Part shown: positions 44,328 through 53,179 of the stretch, piece by piece | How positions within the stretch are numbered: the stretch's first letter is position 1 | Layout of the letters: every line of letters starts with the position of its first letter | Assembly (NCBI RefSeq): GCF_005311025.1 | Contig: NZ_CP031747.1 | Coordinates: 1,550,001-1,614,000 of the forward strand | Source: Alcaligenes faecalis | GTDB taxonomy: Bacteria; Pseudomonadota; Gammaproteobacteria; Burkholderiales; Burkholderiaceae_B | Reading direction: 5' to 3' | DNA: 64,000 bases | The notes under the pieces: model-generated | Told to the model about the DNA's origin: nothing | The model's database searches: none | Seen by the model: the letters and a program-made list of their open reading frames with translations, nothing else | Made by a program: the position numbers and the translations under genes

Positions 44328-45737
44328 TTAGCCACGAATATTGGAACCGGGAACACGCAAACGTGTCCCCCTGGAAAGAGAGCTGCCTTTGATATTGTTC
44401 AGGCGTCGCAGTTCTGCCACCGAAGTGTCGTACCGTTTGGCCAAGGCGTAAAGTGTATCGCCCTGTCGAACCGTATGGGTGCGCACATTGGCGCCGCGAC
44501 GCAAAACAACAGTGTCATTCTTGCGGTTGACGCTGGCCGTTTGCGTACGAGCACGGCGTGTGCTTTGCGCTACCGGGGCGGCAGGTGTATTGGTCAGAGA
44601 AGCCAGTTGCAGGCTGCCTTCACCCAAGGTGGTGCTGGGCACCAATAGTGTCTGGGCCACGGCCTTGGTGCTCTTGCTACCCAAACCGTTGATGGAGCGC
44701 AGCTGCGACAAGGTAATGCCGTGACGCTGGGCAATGGACAGATAGCTTTCGCCGCGCTTGGACTGGTAGGCCTTCCAGTTACTGAGCTTGCCTTGATAGG
44801 CCGCCAGATTGGCATTGAAGATATCCACCTTGTTGGCGGGCAGCAGCAAGGTGCCGCGATCGGCAGGGATTGTGGGGCGATTGTGGGCAGCGTTCAAGGC
44901 TTTGAACTCATCCACGGAGATTTCAGCCAGCTCGGCGGCAAGCGCGACGTCAATGTCCTTGTTCTTGCGCACGGCTGTGAAATACGGTGTATTGCTGACT
45001 GGAGGCAGGGTGATGCCATAACGCTCCGGGTTGGCCACAATGTTTTTGATCGCTTGCAGCTTGGGGACGTAATTACGTGTTTCGTCCGGCATCTTCAGCG
45101 ATAAGTAGTCAACATCCAGGTTGGCCTGTTCATTACGCTCCATGGCGCGGCGTACCGAACCTTCACCCCAGTTGTAGGAGGCCAGGGCCAAATACCAGTC
45201 GCCCTGGAACTCGTACAAGTAAGACAGATAGTCCAAAGCAGCGCGAGTGGACTCGACCGGGTCACGGCGCTGATCTACCCACCAGTTCTGCTCCAGCTTG
45301 TATTGTGTGCCGGTGCTGGGGATGAACTGCCACAGACCGGACGCATGGGAGCGCGAATAGGCGACGGGGTTATAGGCACTTTCCACAAAAGGCAGCAAGG
45401 CCAGTTCGGAAGGCAGGCCACGGGCATCGAGCTCGTCCATGATGTGGTACAGATAGCGCGAGGCGCGCTGGCTCATGGTACGGATGGATTCGGGGTGCGA
45501 AGCGTAGTAATTGGTCCAGTAATCAACCAGATCGGTATGCAGGTTGGGGATGGAGAAACCCCGGCGCATCCGGTCCCACGCGTCTTTGGGTGGGTGGGTC
45601 AGATCAATGGTGCGAGACGTATCGGCGGCAATGCTGGTGGAGGTCTTGGCGGCTTTTTGAGGGCTGACCTTGGGGCCTGTGGCGCAGCCTGCCAGCACGA
45701 AAGCGCATAGCAGCGCAAAAAGTCTCATTAGGTTCAT
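44328..45737 (-). CDS. mltD: Membrane-bound lytic transglycosylase D
   Basis: A 469-aa lipoprotein. The start at 45737 gives a signal peptide with lipobox VLAGC; the ORF extension to 45818 reads into gloB. A lysozyme-like SLT domain (catalytic Glu in LLPFVESAYNPVAYSRSHASGLWQF) lies at ~110-230. Two LysM peptidoglycan-binding repeats follow (RGESYLSIAQRHGITLSQL; RQGDTLYALAKRYDTSVAEL). It cleaves the glycan strand of peptidoglycan at the outer membrane. It begins 11 bp after the gloB stop. Confidence 0.94.
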   Translation of the reverse strand: MNLMRLFALLCAFVLAGCATGPKVSPQKAAKTSTSIAADTSRTIDLTHPPKDAWDRMRRGFSIPNLHTDLVDYWTNYYASHPESIRTMSQRASRYLYHIMDELDARGLPSELALLPFVESAYNPVAYSRSHASGLWQFIPSTGTQYKLEQNWWVDQRRDPVESTRAALDYLSYLYEFQGDWYLALASYNWGEGSVRRAMERNEQANLDVDYLSLKMPDETRNYVPKLQAIKNIVANPERYGITLPPVSNTPYFTAVRKNKDIDVALAAELAEISVDEFKALNAAHNRPTIPADRGTLLLPANKVDIFNANLAAYQGKLSNWKAYQSKRGESYLSIAQRHGITLSQLRSINGLGSKSTKAVAQTLLVPSTTLGEGSLQLASLTNTPAAPVAQSTRRARTQTASVNRKNDTVVLRRGANVRTHTVRQGDTLYALAKRYDTSVAELRRLNNIKGSSLSRGTRLRVPGSNIRG

Positions 45738-45747
45738 TGCGGAATCT

Positions 45748-46560
45748 TCAGAAATTGTTTTTCCAGTCGCGCAGGCTGGCAAATACCTCGACAGGATTAT
45801 TAAGGGACTGGGCAGCATGGTGCTCGGCAGCCTTGATAACAGCAGTCGTCTCGCAACGCAGAAATGGATTGGTAGCCAATTCTGTTTTCAAGGTGGAGGG
45901 CACCGTAGGCAAGTTTTGCTGACGCTTGAGATTATCCTGTTTCCAACGTTCATGCAGCTGGGGATTGTCCGGCTCTACCTGTAGAGCCCAGCGTAAATTG
46001 GATAAAGTGTATTCGTGCGCACAGCAGATCAGGGTGTCCGATGGCAGTTTTGCCAACTTGCCCAGGGAATCCGTCATTTGTGCCGGGGTGCCTTCAAACA
46101 GGCGTCCGCAACCAGCAGCAAACAAGGTATCACCACAGAAAACAAAGGGCTGTTTTACCTCATTTTGACCAAAGTACGCAACGTGTCCGGCGGTATGGCC
46201 GGGGATGTCCAGCACGTCCAGCGTCAGTTCCAGAGTAGGTAACTCGACCTTGTCGGACTGGCCGACACGCACGTCACAGGCAGGCAGACGCTCGTTGGCG
46301 GGGCCCCAGACGCGAGCCGGGTGCTTGGCCAGGATATCCATGACACCCCCAACGTGGTCACCGTGGTGGTGTGTCAGTAAAATGGCATCCAGTTGTAAGG
46401 ACTCGCGTTCCAGCCAATCCAGAACCGGGGCGGCCTGGCCGGGGTCCACAACCAGGGCATGACCGTTTCGACTTAAAGCCCATATATAGTTGTCGTTCAG
46501 GGCTGGTAGTGGAATCAGGCGAACATCGCTTGGCACAGGCCAGGTAAATGCATTCATCAT
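45748..46560 (-). CDS. gloB: Hydroxyacylglutathione hydrolase (glyoxalase II)
   Basis: A 270-aa metallo-beta-lactamase-fold enzyme. The metal motif THHHGDHVGG is at residues ~61-70 and further ligands are in IPGHTAGHVAYFG, FCGDTLF and CCAHEYTLSN. The C-terminal domain is the glyoxalase II helical part. It hydrolyses S-lactoylglutathione to lactate and glutathione. It diverges from the methyltransferase gene across 20 bp. Confidence 0.95.
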   Translation of the reverse strand: MMNAFTWPVPSDVRLIPLPALNDNYIWALSRNGHALVVDPGQAAPVLDWLERESLQLDAILLTHHHGDHVGGVMDILAKHPARVWGPANERLPACDVRVGQSDKVELPTLELTLDVLDIPGHTAGHVAYFGQNEVKQPFVFCGDTLFAAGCGRLFEGTPAQMTDSLGKLAKLPSDTLICCAHEYTLSNLRWALQVEPDNPQLHERWKQDNLKRQQNLPTVPSTLKTELATNPFLRCETTAVIKAAEHHAAQSLNNPVEVFASLRDWKNNF

Positions 46561-46580
46561 GGTAGAGGGAGAGAGCGCCA

Positions 46581-47342
46581 GTGGAGCAGACTTTGAATGA
46601 TCAATTTGCCCAGTGGTTGGAAACCGTACCGGGGCGATATGTGCGGGCTTGGGAACAAGCCGGAATCGATGCGGAGGTGGTCAACACCTTCGGGTATCAT
46701 GCCATACAAATTGGATTGCCGCATTGGGACCTCCTGGCGCATAGTCGCATCTCCTGCAAGGTATGTACGGCTCAGGCCGGCGTCTTGCCCGCTCAGCAGA
46801 AGAACCTGGTTTATGCCGAACCCGAGCATCTGCCTTTTGATACGCAAAGCATTGATCTTTTAATCCTGCCCCATACATTGGAAAGCGCCAGCGACCCGCA
46901 TCAGGTGTTGCGAGAGGCCGAGCGCGTTCTGGTGCCAGAAGGGCGCATTCTCCTGACGGGTTTCAACCCCTTGAGTTTGTGGGGTGCCCACGACTGGATT
47001 CCGGGTCTGGAGCGGGGCACGCCTACCTTGCCGGGAGATGTGATGTCACCCTCGCGCTTGCGCGACTGGTTAAAGCTTTTGTCCTTTGATGTGCAAAGTA
47101 CGCAGATGGGCTGTTATGCACCGTTGTGCCGTCAGCAGTCCTGGCTGGACCGCTGGTCCTGGATGGAGCAAAGCGGTGCGCGCTGGTGGAGCTTTGCGGG
47201 GGCCGTCTACATGATTAGTGCGGTCAAACGCACGCCGGCCTTGCGTATGGTCGGGCCCAAATGGAAGAAAAACCGTCGGCGTGTGCGTCGGCCTATGGTG
47301 GTTGCTGGACGCGCTGCCGATGAAGGAATTAGCAAGACATGA
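46581..47342 (+). CDS. Class I SAM-dependent methyltransferase-like protein
   Basis: A 253-aa protein starting at GTG 46581 behind GAGGGAGAG. The C-terminal half has the methyltransferase-11 pattern [46 protein letters not shown]. The SAM-binding motif I is degenerate ([11 protein letters not shown] rather than ExGxGxG). A basic tail ([13 protein letters not shown]) may contact nucleic acid. It overlaps rnhA by 4 bp, a pairing widespread in betaproteobacteria. The substrate is unknown. Confidence 0.86.
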   Translation: MEQTLNDQFAQWLETVPGRYVRAWEQAGIDAEVVNTFGYHAIQIGLPHWDLLAHSRISCKVCTAQAGVLPAQQKNLVYAEPEHLPFDTQSIDLLILPHTLESASDPHQVLREAERVLVPEGRILLTGFNPLSLWGAHDWIPGLERGTPTLPGDVMSPSRLRDWLKLLSFDVQSTQMGCYAPLCRQQSWLDRWSWMEQSGARWWSFAGAVYMISAVKRTPALRMVGPKWKKNRRRVRRPMVVAGRAADEGISKT

Positions 47343-47782
47343 CTGATGTTGTCGATATTTGGACCGATGGTGCCTGCAAGGGCAACCCCGGTTTGGGGGG
47401 CTGGGGCGCCTTGTTGCGTCATGGCGGACGTGAAAAAGCCATTTGCGGCGGCGAGGCCAATACTACCAATAACCGCATGGAACTGATGGCCGTGATCGAG
47501 GCTCTCAAAGCCTTGAAACGCCCTTGCCAGGTGCGGGTACACACCGATTCGCAGTACGTACAAAAAGGCATGAACGAATGGTTGCCCGGCTGGAAAGCCC
47601 GCGGCTGGCGTACTGCCGATAAAAAGCCCGTCAAGAATGCCGACCTGTGGCAGGAGTTGGAGCAGCAGGCCGCAAAACATGAGCTGACCTGGTTATGGGT
47701 GCGTGGCCATGCGGGTGATCCCGGCAACGAGCGTGCGGATCAGTTGGCCAATGAAGGGGTGGAAATCGCCAGGCAGTTATAA
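47339..47782 (+). CDS. rnhA: Ribonuclease HI
   Basis: A 147-aa RNase HI. The four acidic catalytic residues are in [28 protein letters not shown] and GNERADQLA. It degrades RNA in RNA-DNA hybrids. It is translationally coupled to the upstream methyltransferase gene (ATGA). Confidence 0.97.
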   Translation: MTDVVDIWTDGACKGNPGLGGWGALLRHGGREKAICGGEANTTNNRMELMAVIEALKALKRPCQVRVHTDSQYVQKGMNEWLPGWKARGWRTADKKPVKNADLWQELEQQAAKHELTWLWVRGHAGDPGNERADQLANEGVEIARQL

Positions 47783-47881
47783 GATCTTGGGCAGAGTTGT
47801 AGCCCGCTGATAGTACTATTAGCCACTCGTCATATTTTGTCAGACAGCTTCACCGGCCTGGCCGGTCAGGATAAGCCGCCC

Positions 47882-48928
47882 ATGATTTCCACGCTGCGTC
47901 CCACGATTTTTTCTCTGTTTCTTGTACTGTTTGCCAGTAACAGCGCCAGTTGGGCGCAGTCTGACGCCACGCGGGTGGAAGTTTTACCCGTGCGGCAAAG
48001 TGAGTTGATTCGTGATGTGGCGGCGGTGGGAACCCTGGTGGCCAGAGAGTCCGTCGTGCTGCGGCCCGAGATCAGTGGTCGTATTTCAGCGATCAGCTTT
48101 GAAGAAGGTCAGCCCGTCAAAAAAGGCCAGCTCCTGATTCAATTGGACCCGGCCATGGCGCAGGCGCAACTGAATCAGGCACAGGCAAATTTGAATCTGG
48201 CCAATAGTCAGCACAAGCGATCTTCGGAATTGAGCCGTCAGGGCTTTATCAGCCAGCAGGCCAAAGACGAGTCCGGTAGCCGTTTGGCTGTTCAGCAAGC
48301 CGAAGTGCAATTGGCGCGTGTGCAGCTGGACAAGACCCGTATCCGTGCCCCCTTTGATGGTGTGACCGGCTTGCGTAATGTCTCGGTGGGTGATTATGTT
48401 GGGCCGGGTACGGATCTGGTGCAGCTGGAAGCGGTTTCGACCTTGAACGTGGACTTCCGTATCCCTGAACAATATCTGGCCGATGTGAAGGCCGGCATGC
48501 CGGTCGAACTGCGCTTTGATGCCTTCCTGGGCGAAACCCGCCATGGCTCGGTACTGGCTGTCAGCCCGGCGGTGGATACGGCTGGCCGTTCCATTTTGCT
48601 GCGGGCTCAGGTCCCGAATGAAGATGGCGCTTTGCGCCCCGGTTTGTTCAGCCGGGTACGCCTTGAACTGTCGCGTTACCAGGCTTTGATGGTGCCTGAA
48701 ACCGCCTTGGCTCCTTCGGGACAGGATCAGTACATCTATATTGTGAAAGATGGTCGGGCAGAGCGCCGTCAGGTGCAGGTTGGTGTACGCGAGCAGGGCT
48801 GGGTACAAGTCACAGGCGATCTGAAAGCGGGTGACAATGTGCTGGTGGCCGGGCTGCAAAAGGTTCGTGACGGAGTGCCGGTCGATATTCAGGAAGTGAT
48901 CGACGTCCAAACACAGCCGCAGCAATAG
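47882..48928 (+). CDS. RND efflux periplasmic adaptor
   Basis: A 348-aa membrane-fusion protein. The ATG at 47882 begins the signal peptide (ending SNSASWA); TTG at 47837 is rejected. Domains in order are barrel-sandwich half (LRPEISGRISAISFEEGQPVKKGQLLIQLD), alpha-hairpin (AQLNQAQANLNLANSQHKRSSEL), second lipoyl half (IRAPFDGVTGLRNVSVGDYV), beta-barrel and membrane-proximal domain. It links the inner-membrane pump encoded 9 bp downstream to an outer-membrane channel. No outer-membrane factor gene is in the window. Confidence 0.93.
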   Translation: MISTLRPTIFSLFLVLFASNSASWAQSDATRVEVLPVRQSELIRDVAAVGTLVARESVVLRPEISGRISAISFEEGQPVKKGQLLIQLDPAMAQAQLNQAQANLNLANSQHKRSSELSRQGFISQQAKDESGSRLAVQQAEVQLARVQLDKTRIRAPFDGVTGLRNVSVGDYVGPGTDLVQLEAVSTLNVDFRIPEQYLADVKAGMPVELRFDAFLGETRHGSVLAVSPAVDTAGRSILLRAQVPNEDGALRPGLFSRVRLELSRYQALMVPETALAPSGQDQYIYIVKDGRAERRQVQVGVREQGWVQVTGDLKAGDNVLVAGLQKVRDGVPVDIQEVIDVQTQPQQ

Positions 48929-48937
48929 GACGGAATC

Positions 48938-51900
48938 ATGGTTCTTTCTGACTTATGTATCCGTCGCCCGGTATTTGCCACGGTTCTGTCTTTGGTGATT
49001 GTGCTGGTCGGTTTCATTTCCTATGAACGCCTGACCGTACGCGAATACCCCGCTATTGACGAGCCGGTCGTCTCCGTCATCACCAACTATAAAGGGGCCT
49101 CACCGGAGGTGATCGAGTCCCAGGTGACCAAGCCTCTTGAAGATCAGTTGTCCGGGATCGAGGGTGTGAACGTGATGACTTCACGCAGCCGTTCCGAGCG
49201 CAGCCTGATCAACATTAAATTCAATTTGGACCGGGCCCCCGATGCCGCTGCGGCTGATGTGCGCGACAAGGTATCGCGTGCCCGACGTTTCCTGCCCGAC
49301 GAGGTGGACGAGCCCATCATCAATAAGGTGGAAGCAGACTCCACCCCGATTATTTATGTAGGTGTGGATACCGGCGACTACAGCATGCTGGAGGCCTCGG
49401 ACTACATCAACCGCTACATTAAAACGCGCTTGTCCGTCTTGCCGGGAGCCGCTGAAGTGCGCGTGTTTGGCGAGCGCTTGCCCGCCATGCGTATCGACCT
49501 GGACCGCACCCGCCTGGGGGCCTACCAACTGACCGTGCAGGATGTGGAAGATGCTCTGCGCAAACAGAACGTGCTGATTCCAGCTGGTCGTATTGAGTCC
49601 GATGCCCGCGAGTTTTCCGTGGTTTCCTCCACCGACCTGGAAACGCCCGAGGAATTTCGCAACATCATCATCAGTCAGGCAGCCGGTTATCCGGTGCGCA
49701 TCTCCGATATTGCCGACGTGCGTATCGGGCCTGCCGAGGAACGGGTACTGGCCCGATTCAATGGGCAAAACAGTTTGAATATTGGTGTGACTAAACAGTC
49801 CACCGCCAACCCGCTGGATCTGTCCAAATCCGTGCGAGCAGAAGTGGAGCGCATCAACGAAAGCCTGCCGGGCAATATGAAGTTGTCCGTGTCTTACGAC
49901 AGCTCCATCTTCATTCAGAAATCCATTGATTCGGTGTACACCACCATTGCCGAGGCCATCTTGCTGGTGGTGCTGGTGATTGTGTTTTTCCTGCGCAGTT
50001 TCCGCGCCAGTGTGATTCCCATTGTGACGATTCCGATTTCCCTGATCGGGGCCTTCGCCATCATGTACATGCTGGGCTTTTCTATCAACACGCTGACCTT
50101 GCTGGCCATGGTGCTGGCGATTGGCCTGGTGGTGGACGATGCGATTGTGGTGCTGGAGAACGTGTACCGCCATATCGAAGAGGGCAAGACGGCTATGCAG
50201 GCTGCCTTTTTGGGTGTGCGTGAAATTGCCTTCGCTGTGATTGCCATGACGCTAACCCTGGTGGCGGTGTATGCCCCACTGGCTTTTGCCACAGGCCGTA
50301 CCGGGCGATTATTCATTGAGTTTGCACTGACCTTGGCGGCTGCCGTGCTGGTGTCCGGTTTCGTGGCCCTGACCCTGACGCCCATGATGTGCTCGCGCAT
50401 GTTGCGTCCACATGGTGCGAAAGTGGGCCGTGTCAGTCAGGGTATCGAGAATTTCCTGGTCTGGCTGACACGAGGCTACCGCCGTATCCTGATTCGCGCC
50501 TTGCGCTGGCGTTTTCTGGTCCTGTTCATTGGTGTGGCCGTTGCCGCGACCAGTGGGCTGCTGTTTACGGTCATCAAAAGCGAACTGGCTCCGATTGAAG
50601 ACCGAGGTGTGATTTTCGGGATTGTGAATTCGCCCGAAGGCGCTACGCTGGATTACACCTTGCGCAATGTGGAGCGGGTGGAAGAGCTATATCGCGGCAT
50701 ACCGGAGACAGAGGGGTACCAGTCCATTATTGGTTTCCCTACCGTCACCGATTCCTTTGCAATTTTGCGCTTGAAGCCGTGGGAGGAGCGTACACGTAAC
50801 CAGCAATCCATTGCGCGTGAACTGCAACCGCATTTCTCCGCCATTCCCGGTGCGCGTGCTTTCCCCACTAACCCGCCGTCGTTGGGACAGCGGGCTACTT
50901 CCAAGCCGGTGGAGTTTGTGATCATGAGCCAGGCACCGTATCCGGAGCTGGCCAAGATCGTGGACGGTTTTCTGGCTGAGCTGCGAGACTATCCAGGGCT
51001 GTTGAACGTGGACACGGACTTGCGCTTGAACACACCAGAAATCCGTATTGATGTAGACCGCGACAAGCTGGCCGATACCGGCGTATCGGTGGAAGCGGTA
51101 GGCCGCACTCTGGAATCCATGTTGGGCGGGCGTCAGGTCACGCGCTACAAGAGCGATGGCGAGCAGTACGACGTGATTGTGCAGGTAGACAAGCAGGCTC
51201 GTTCCAGCCCGCAAAACATTCTGGATATTTACGTGCGCACTAAAGATGGTGGCATGGTGCAGGCCTCCAACTTCCTGAATGTGCGCGAGAGCGTATCGCC
51301 GCAATCGCTGAACCACTTCAACCGCTTGCGGGCGGTCATTGTGGAAGCATCAGTGGCCCCCGGCTATGCCTTGGGTGAGGTGCTCGAACACATGAATGAG
51401 GTGGCTCGCAAGACCTTGCCGGAAACGGTGCAGACTGACCTGGATGGCCAGTCGCGCGAGTTCCGGGATTCCTCGGGCAGTATCTATCTGGTCTTCCTGA
51501 TGGCACTGGCCTTTATTTATCTGGTGCTGGCCGCGCAGTTTGAAAGCTGGCGCAACCCGCTCATCATCATGCTGTCCGTGCCCTTGTCCATGACAGGGGC
51601 CTTGTTGGCCCTGTGGCTGTCGGGCGGGACCTTGTCCATTTATAGTCAGATCGGTTTGATTACCCTGGTGGGTCTCATTACCAAGCACGGTATCTTGATT
51701 GTGGAATTTGCCACTCAACAACGCGAAGCGGGGGCCAGTTTGTACAATGCCGTGGTGCGCGCTTGCGAGATGCGCCTGCGCCCCATCTTGATGACAACCG
51801 GCGCCATGGTGTTGGGGGTCTTGCCGCTGGCGTATGCCTCTGGGGCGGGTGCCGAATCTCGTCAACAGATTGGTTGGGTGCTGGTGGGCGGCTTGTCCCT

Positions 51901-52015
51901 GGGAACTTTGTTGACCTTGTTTGTGGTGCCGGTGGCCTATACGCTGATTGCGGGCAAGAAAGAAGGGCAGGACAAGCAACTGGAATTGATTGATAAGCCC
52001 GAGGCCTCTGTCTAA
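48938..52015 (+). CDS. RND multidrug efflux permease (HAE1 family)
   Basis: A 1025-aa inner-membrane proton antiporter with 12 membrane segments and two large periplasmic loops. Family motifs include CIRRPVFATVLSLVIVLVG at the N-terminus and GLVVDDAIVVLENVYRHIEEG in TM4 with the proton-relay Asp pair. Also present are FVALTLTPMMCSRML and, near the end, LVGLITKHGILIVEFA. It probably exports hydrophobic drugs or toxic compounds with the adaptor before it. No dedicated regulator is beside it, so its control is not evident. Confidence 0.94.
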   Translation: MVLSDLCIRRPVFATVLSLVIVLVGFISYERLTVREYPAIDEPVVSVITNYKGASPEVIESQVTKPLEDQLSGIEGVNVMTSRSRSERSLINIKFNLDRAPDAAAADVRDKVSRARRFLPDEVDEPIINKVEADSTPIIYVGVDTGDYSMLEASDYINRYIKTRLSVLPGAAEVRVFGERLPAMRIDLDRTRLGAYQLTVQDVEDALRKQNVLIPAGRIESDAREFSVVSSTDLETPEEFRNIIISQAAGYPVRISDIADVRIGPAEERVLARFNGQNSLNIGVTKQSTANPLDLSKSVRAEVERINESLPGNMKLSVSYDSSIFIQKSIDSVYTTIAEAILLVVLVIVFFLRSFRASVIPIVTIPISLIGAFAIMYMLGFSINTLTLLAMVLAIGLVVDDAIVVLENVYRHIEEGKTAMQAAFLGVREIAFAVIAMTLTLVAVYAPLAFATGRTGRLFIEFALTLAAAVLVSGFVALTLTPMMCSRMLRPHGAKVGRVSQGIENFLVWLTRGYRRILIRALRWRFLVLFIGVAVAATSGLLFTVIKSELAPIEDRGVIFGIVNSPEGATLDYTLRNVERVEELYRGIPETEGYQSIIGFPTVTDSFAILRLKPWEERTRNQQSIARELQPHFSAIPGARAFPTNPPSLGQRATSKPVEFVIMSQAPYPELAKIVDGFLAELRDYPGLLNVDTDLRLNTPEIRIDVDRDKLADTGVSVEAVGRTLESMLGGRQVTRYKSDGEQYDVIVQVDKQARSSPQNILDIYVRTKDGGMVQASNFLNVRESVSPQSLNHFNRLRAVIVEASVAPGYALGEVLEHMNEVARKTLPETVQTDLDGQSREFRDSSGSIYLVFLMALAFIYLVLAAQFESWRNPLIIMLSVPLSMTGALLALWLSGGTLSIYSQIGLITLVGLITKHGILIVEFATQQREAGASLYNAVVRACEMRLRPILMTTGAMVLGVLPLAYASGAGAESRQQIGWVLVGGLSLGTLLTLFVVPVAYTLIAGKKEGQDKQLELIDKPEASV

Positions 52016-52101
52016 ACCTGTAGTGCTGGTCTGCGGGGAAGCTGTTTGTATAGCCTCCTTGTCGAGTGCCATTACTGTGATTGAATTTGTAGGGAAAGTG
52101 A

Positions 52102-52827
52102 ATGCGTCAAATTATTCTGGATACTGAAACCACCGGTCTGGAGCCTCGTGAAGGGCACCGCATTGTTGAAGTGGGTGGGGTAGAGCTGTTCAATCGTAAA
52201 TTGACGGGCCGCCATCTGCACTTGTATCTAAACCCGGACCGGGACTCTGATCCTGAAGCTTTGGCAATTCACGGCTTGACCACGGAATTTCTGTCCGGCC
52301 ACCCACGTTTCAAGGATGTGGTGGATCAGGTGCTGGATTTTGTGCAGGGTGCGGAAGTCATTATTCATAACGCCTCCTTTGATACACGTTTTTTGGATGC
52401 CGAGCTGCAAAAGGTAGGTAAAGGCCCATTCTCGCAGTACTGCGACAGCATCACCGACTCCTTGTTGGTGGCGCGGGAAATGCACCCCGGCAAGCGCAAC
52501 TCCCTGGATGCCCTATGCGAACGCTACGGTATTTCCAACTCTCACCGTACCTTGCACGGCGCTTTGCTGGACTCGGAGTTGCTGGCTGATGTCTGGCTGG
52601 CCATGACCCGTGGCCAGGACGCCTTGCTGATGGACTTTGACGAGTCTGATGGGCAAGGTGGGGATGGCAGCAATCTGAGCCTGGGCAAGTTTGACGCCAG
52701 CGTGCTGAAAGTGCTGCGCGCATCCGAAGCCGATCAGGCCGAGCACGAGAAATACATGGACGTGCTGGAAAAGCAGAACAAGAAGCCGCCCATGTGGCGT
52801 GAGATGCTCAACCCGGCAACGGAGTAA
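52102..52827 (+). CDS. dnaQ: DNA polymerase III epsilon subunit
   Basis: A 241-aa proofreading exonuclease of the DEDDh class. Exo I is ILDTETTGLEP, exo II HNASFDTRFLD and exo III HRTLHGALLDSELLADVW. The C-terminal ~60 residues are the alpha-subunit-binding tail (KYMDVLEKQNKKPPMWREM). The gene is followed by tRNA-Val, a common arrangement in the group. Confidence 0.96.
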   Translation: MRQIILDTETTGLEPREGHRIVEVGGVELFNRKLTGRHLHLYLNPDRDSDPEALAIHGLTTEFLSGHPRFKDVVDQVLDFVQGAEVIIHNASFDTRFLDAELQKVGKGPFSQYCDSITDSLLVAREMHPGKRNSLDALCERYGISNSHRTLHGALLDSELLADVWLAMTRGQDALLMDFDESDGQGGDGSNLSLGKFDASVLKVLRASEADQAEHEKYMDVLEKQNKKPPMWREMLNPATE

Positions 52828-52844
52828 TTATTTAAGAAAAGAGC

Positions 52845-52890
52845 TGGCCCTGAACTTGTAAATCAATCAGGGCCATGCTATAGTTTTTTT
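52845..52890 (+). terminator. Terminator-like hairpin after dnaQ
   Basis: A 9-bp perfect stem (TGGCCCTGA/TCAGGGCCA) with a 13-nt loop is followed within 9 nt by a run of seven T. It overlaps the tRNA-Val promoter. Confidence 0.55.
52856..52884 (+). promoter_or_regulatory. Sigma-70 promoter of tRNA-Val
   Basis: TTGTAA, 17-bp spacer, TATAGT; about 38 bp before the tRNA. Confidence 0.6.
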
Positions 52891-52921
52891 CTTCGCAGCT
52901 TTTGTAGTTCTTTAAAGCTCC

Positions 52922-52996
52922 GGGCGGTTAACTCAGTGGTAGAGTGCCACCTTCACACGGTGGAAGTCACAAGTTCGAACCTTGTACCGCCCACCA
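52922..52996 (+). tRNA. tRNA-Val (anticodon CAC)
   Basis: A 75-nt cloverleaf with encoded CCA. Acceptor GGGCGGT pairs with ACCGCCC; the D arm contains AACTCAGTGGTAGA; the anticodon stem CCACC/GGTGG encloses TTCACAC, giving CAC; the T loop is TTCGAAC. It reads GTG codons. Confidence 0.96.
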
Positions 52997-53100
52997 TCTC
53001 CACCTTCATTTCATTCCCCCTCATATCGTCATTGCCCTTCTTTGTGGCGGCTTGTTTGCGTCTTGCTTATGCTTGGGCTGATTGCAGCCTGCTCAATGCA

Positions 53101-53133
53101 AAACGCCCCATGGATATTCACGGGGCGTTTTTT
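53101..53133 (+). terminator. Rho-independent terminator downstream of tRNA-Val
   Basis: A 9-bp stem (AAACGCCCC/GGGGCGTTT) with a 12-nt loop and a run of T. Located ~105 bp after the tRNA; it probably also separates it from the convergent transporter gene. Confidence 0.85.
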
Positions 53134-53179
53134 GTTGCCAGTCAGGATGCGATGTGTGATGAAAGCATCCCAGCCTGTC

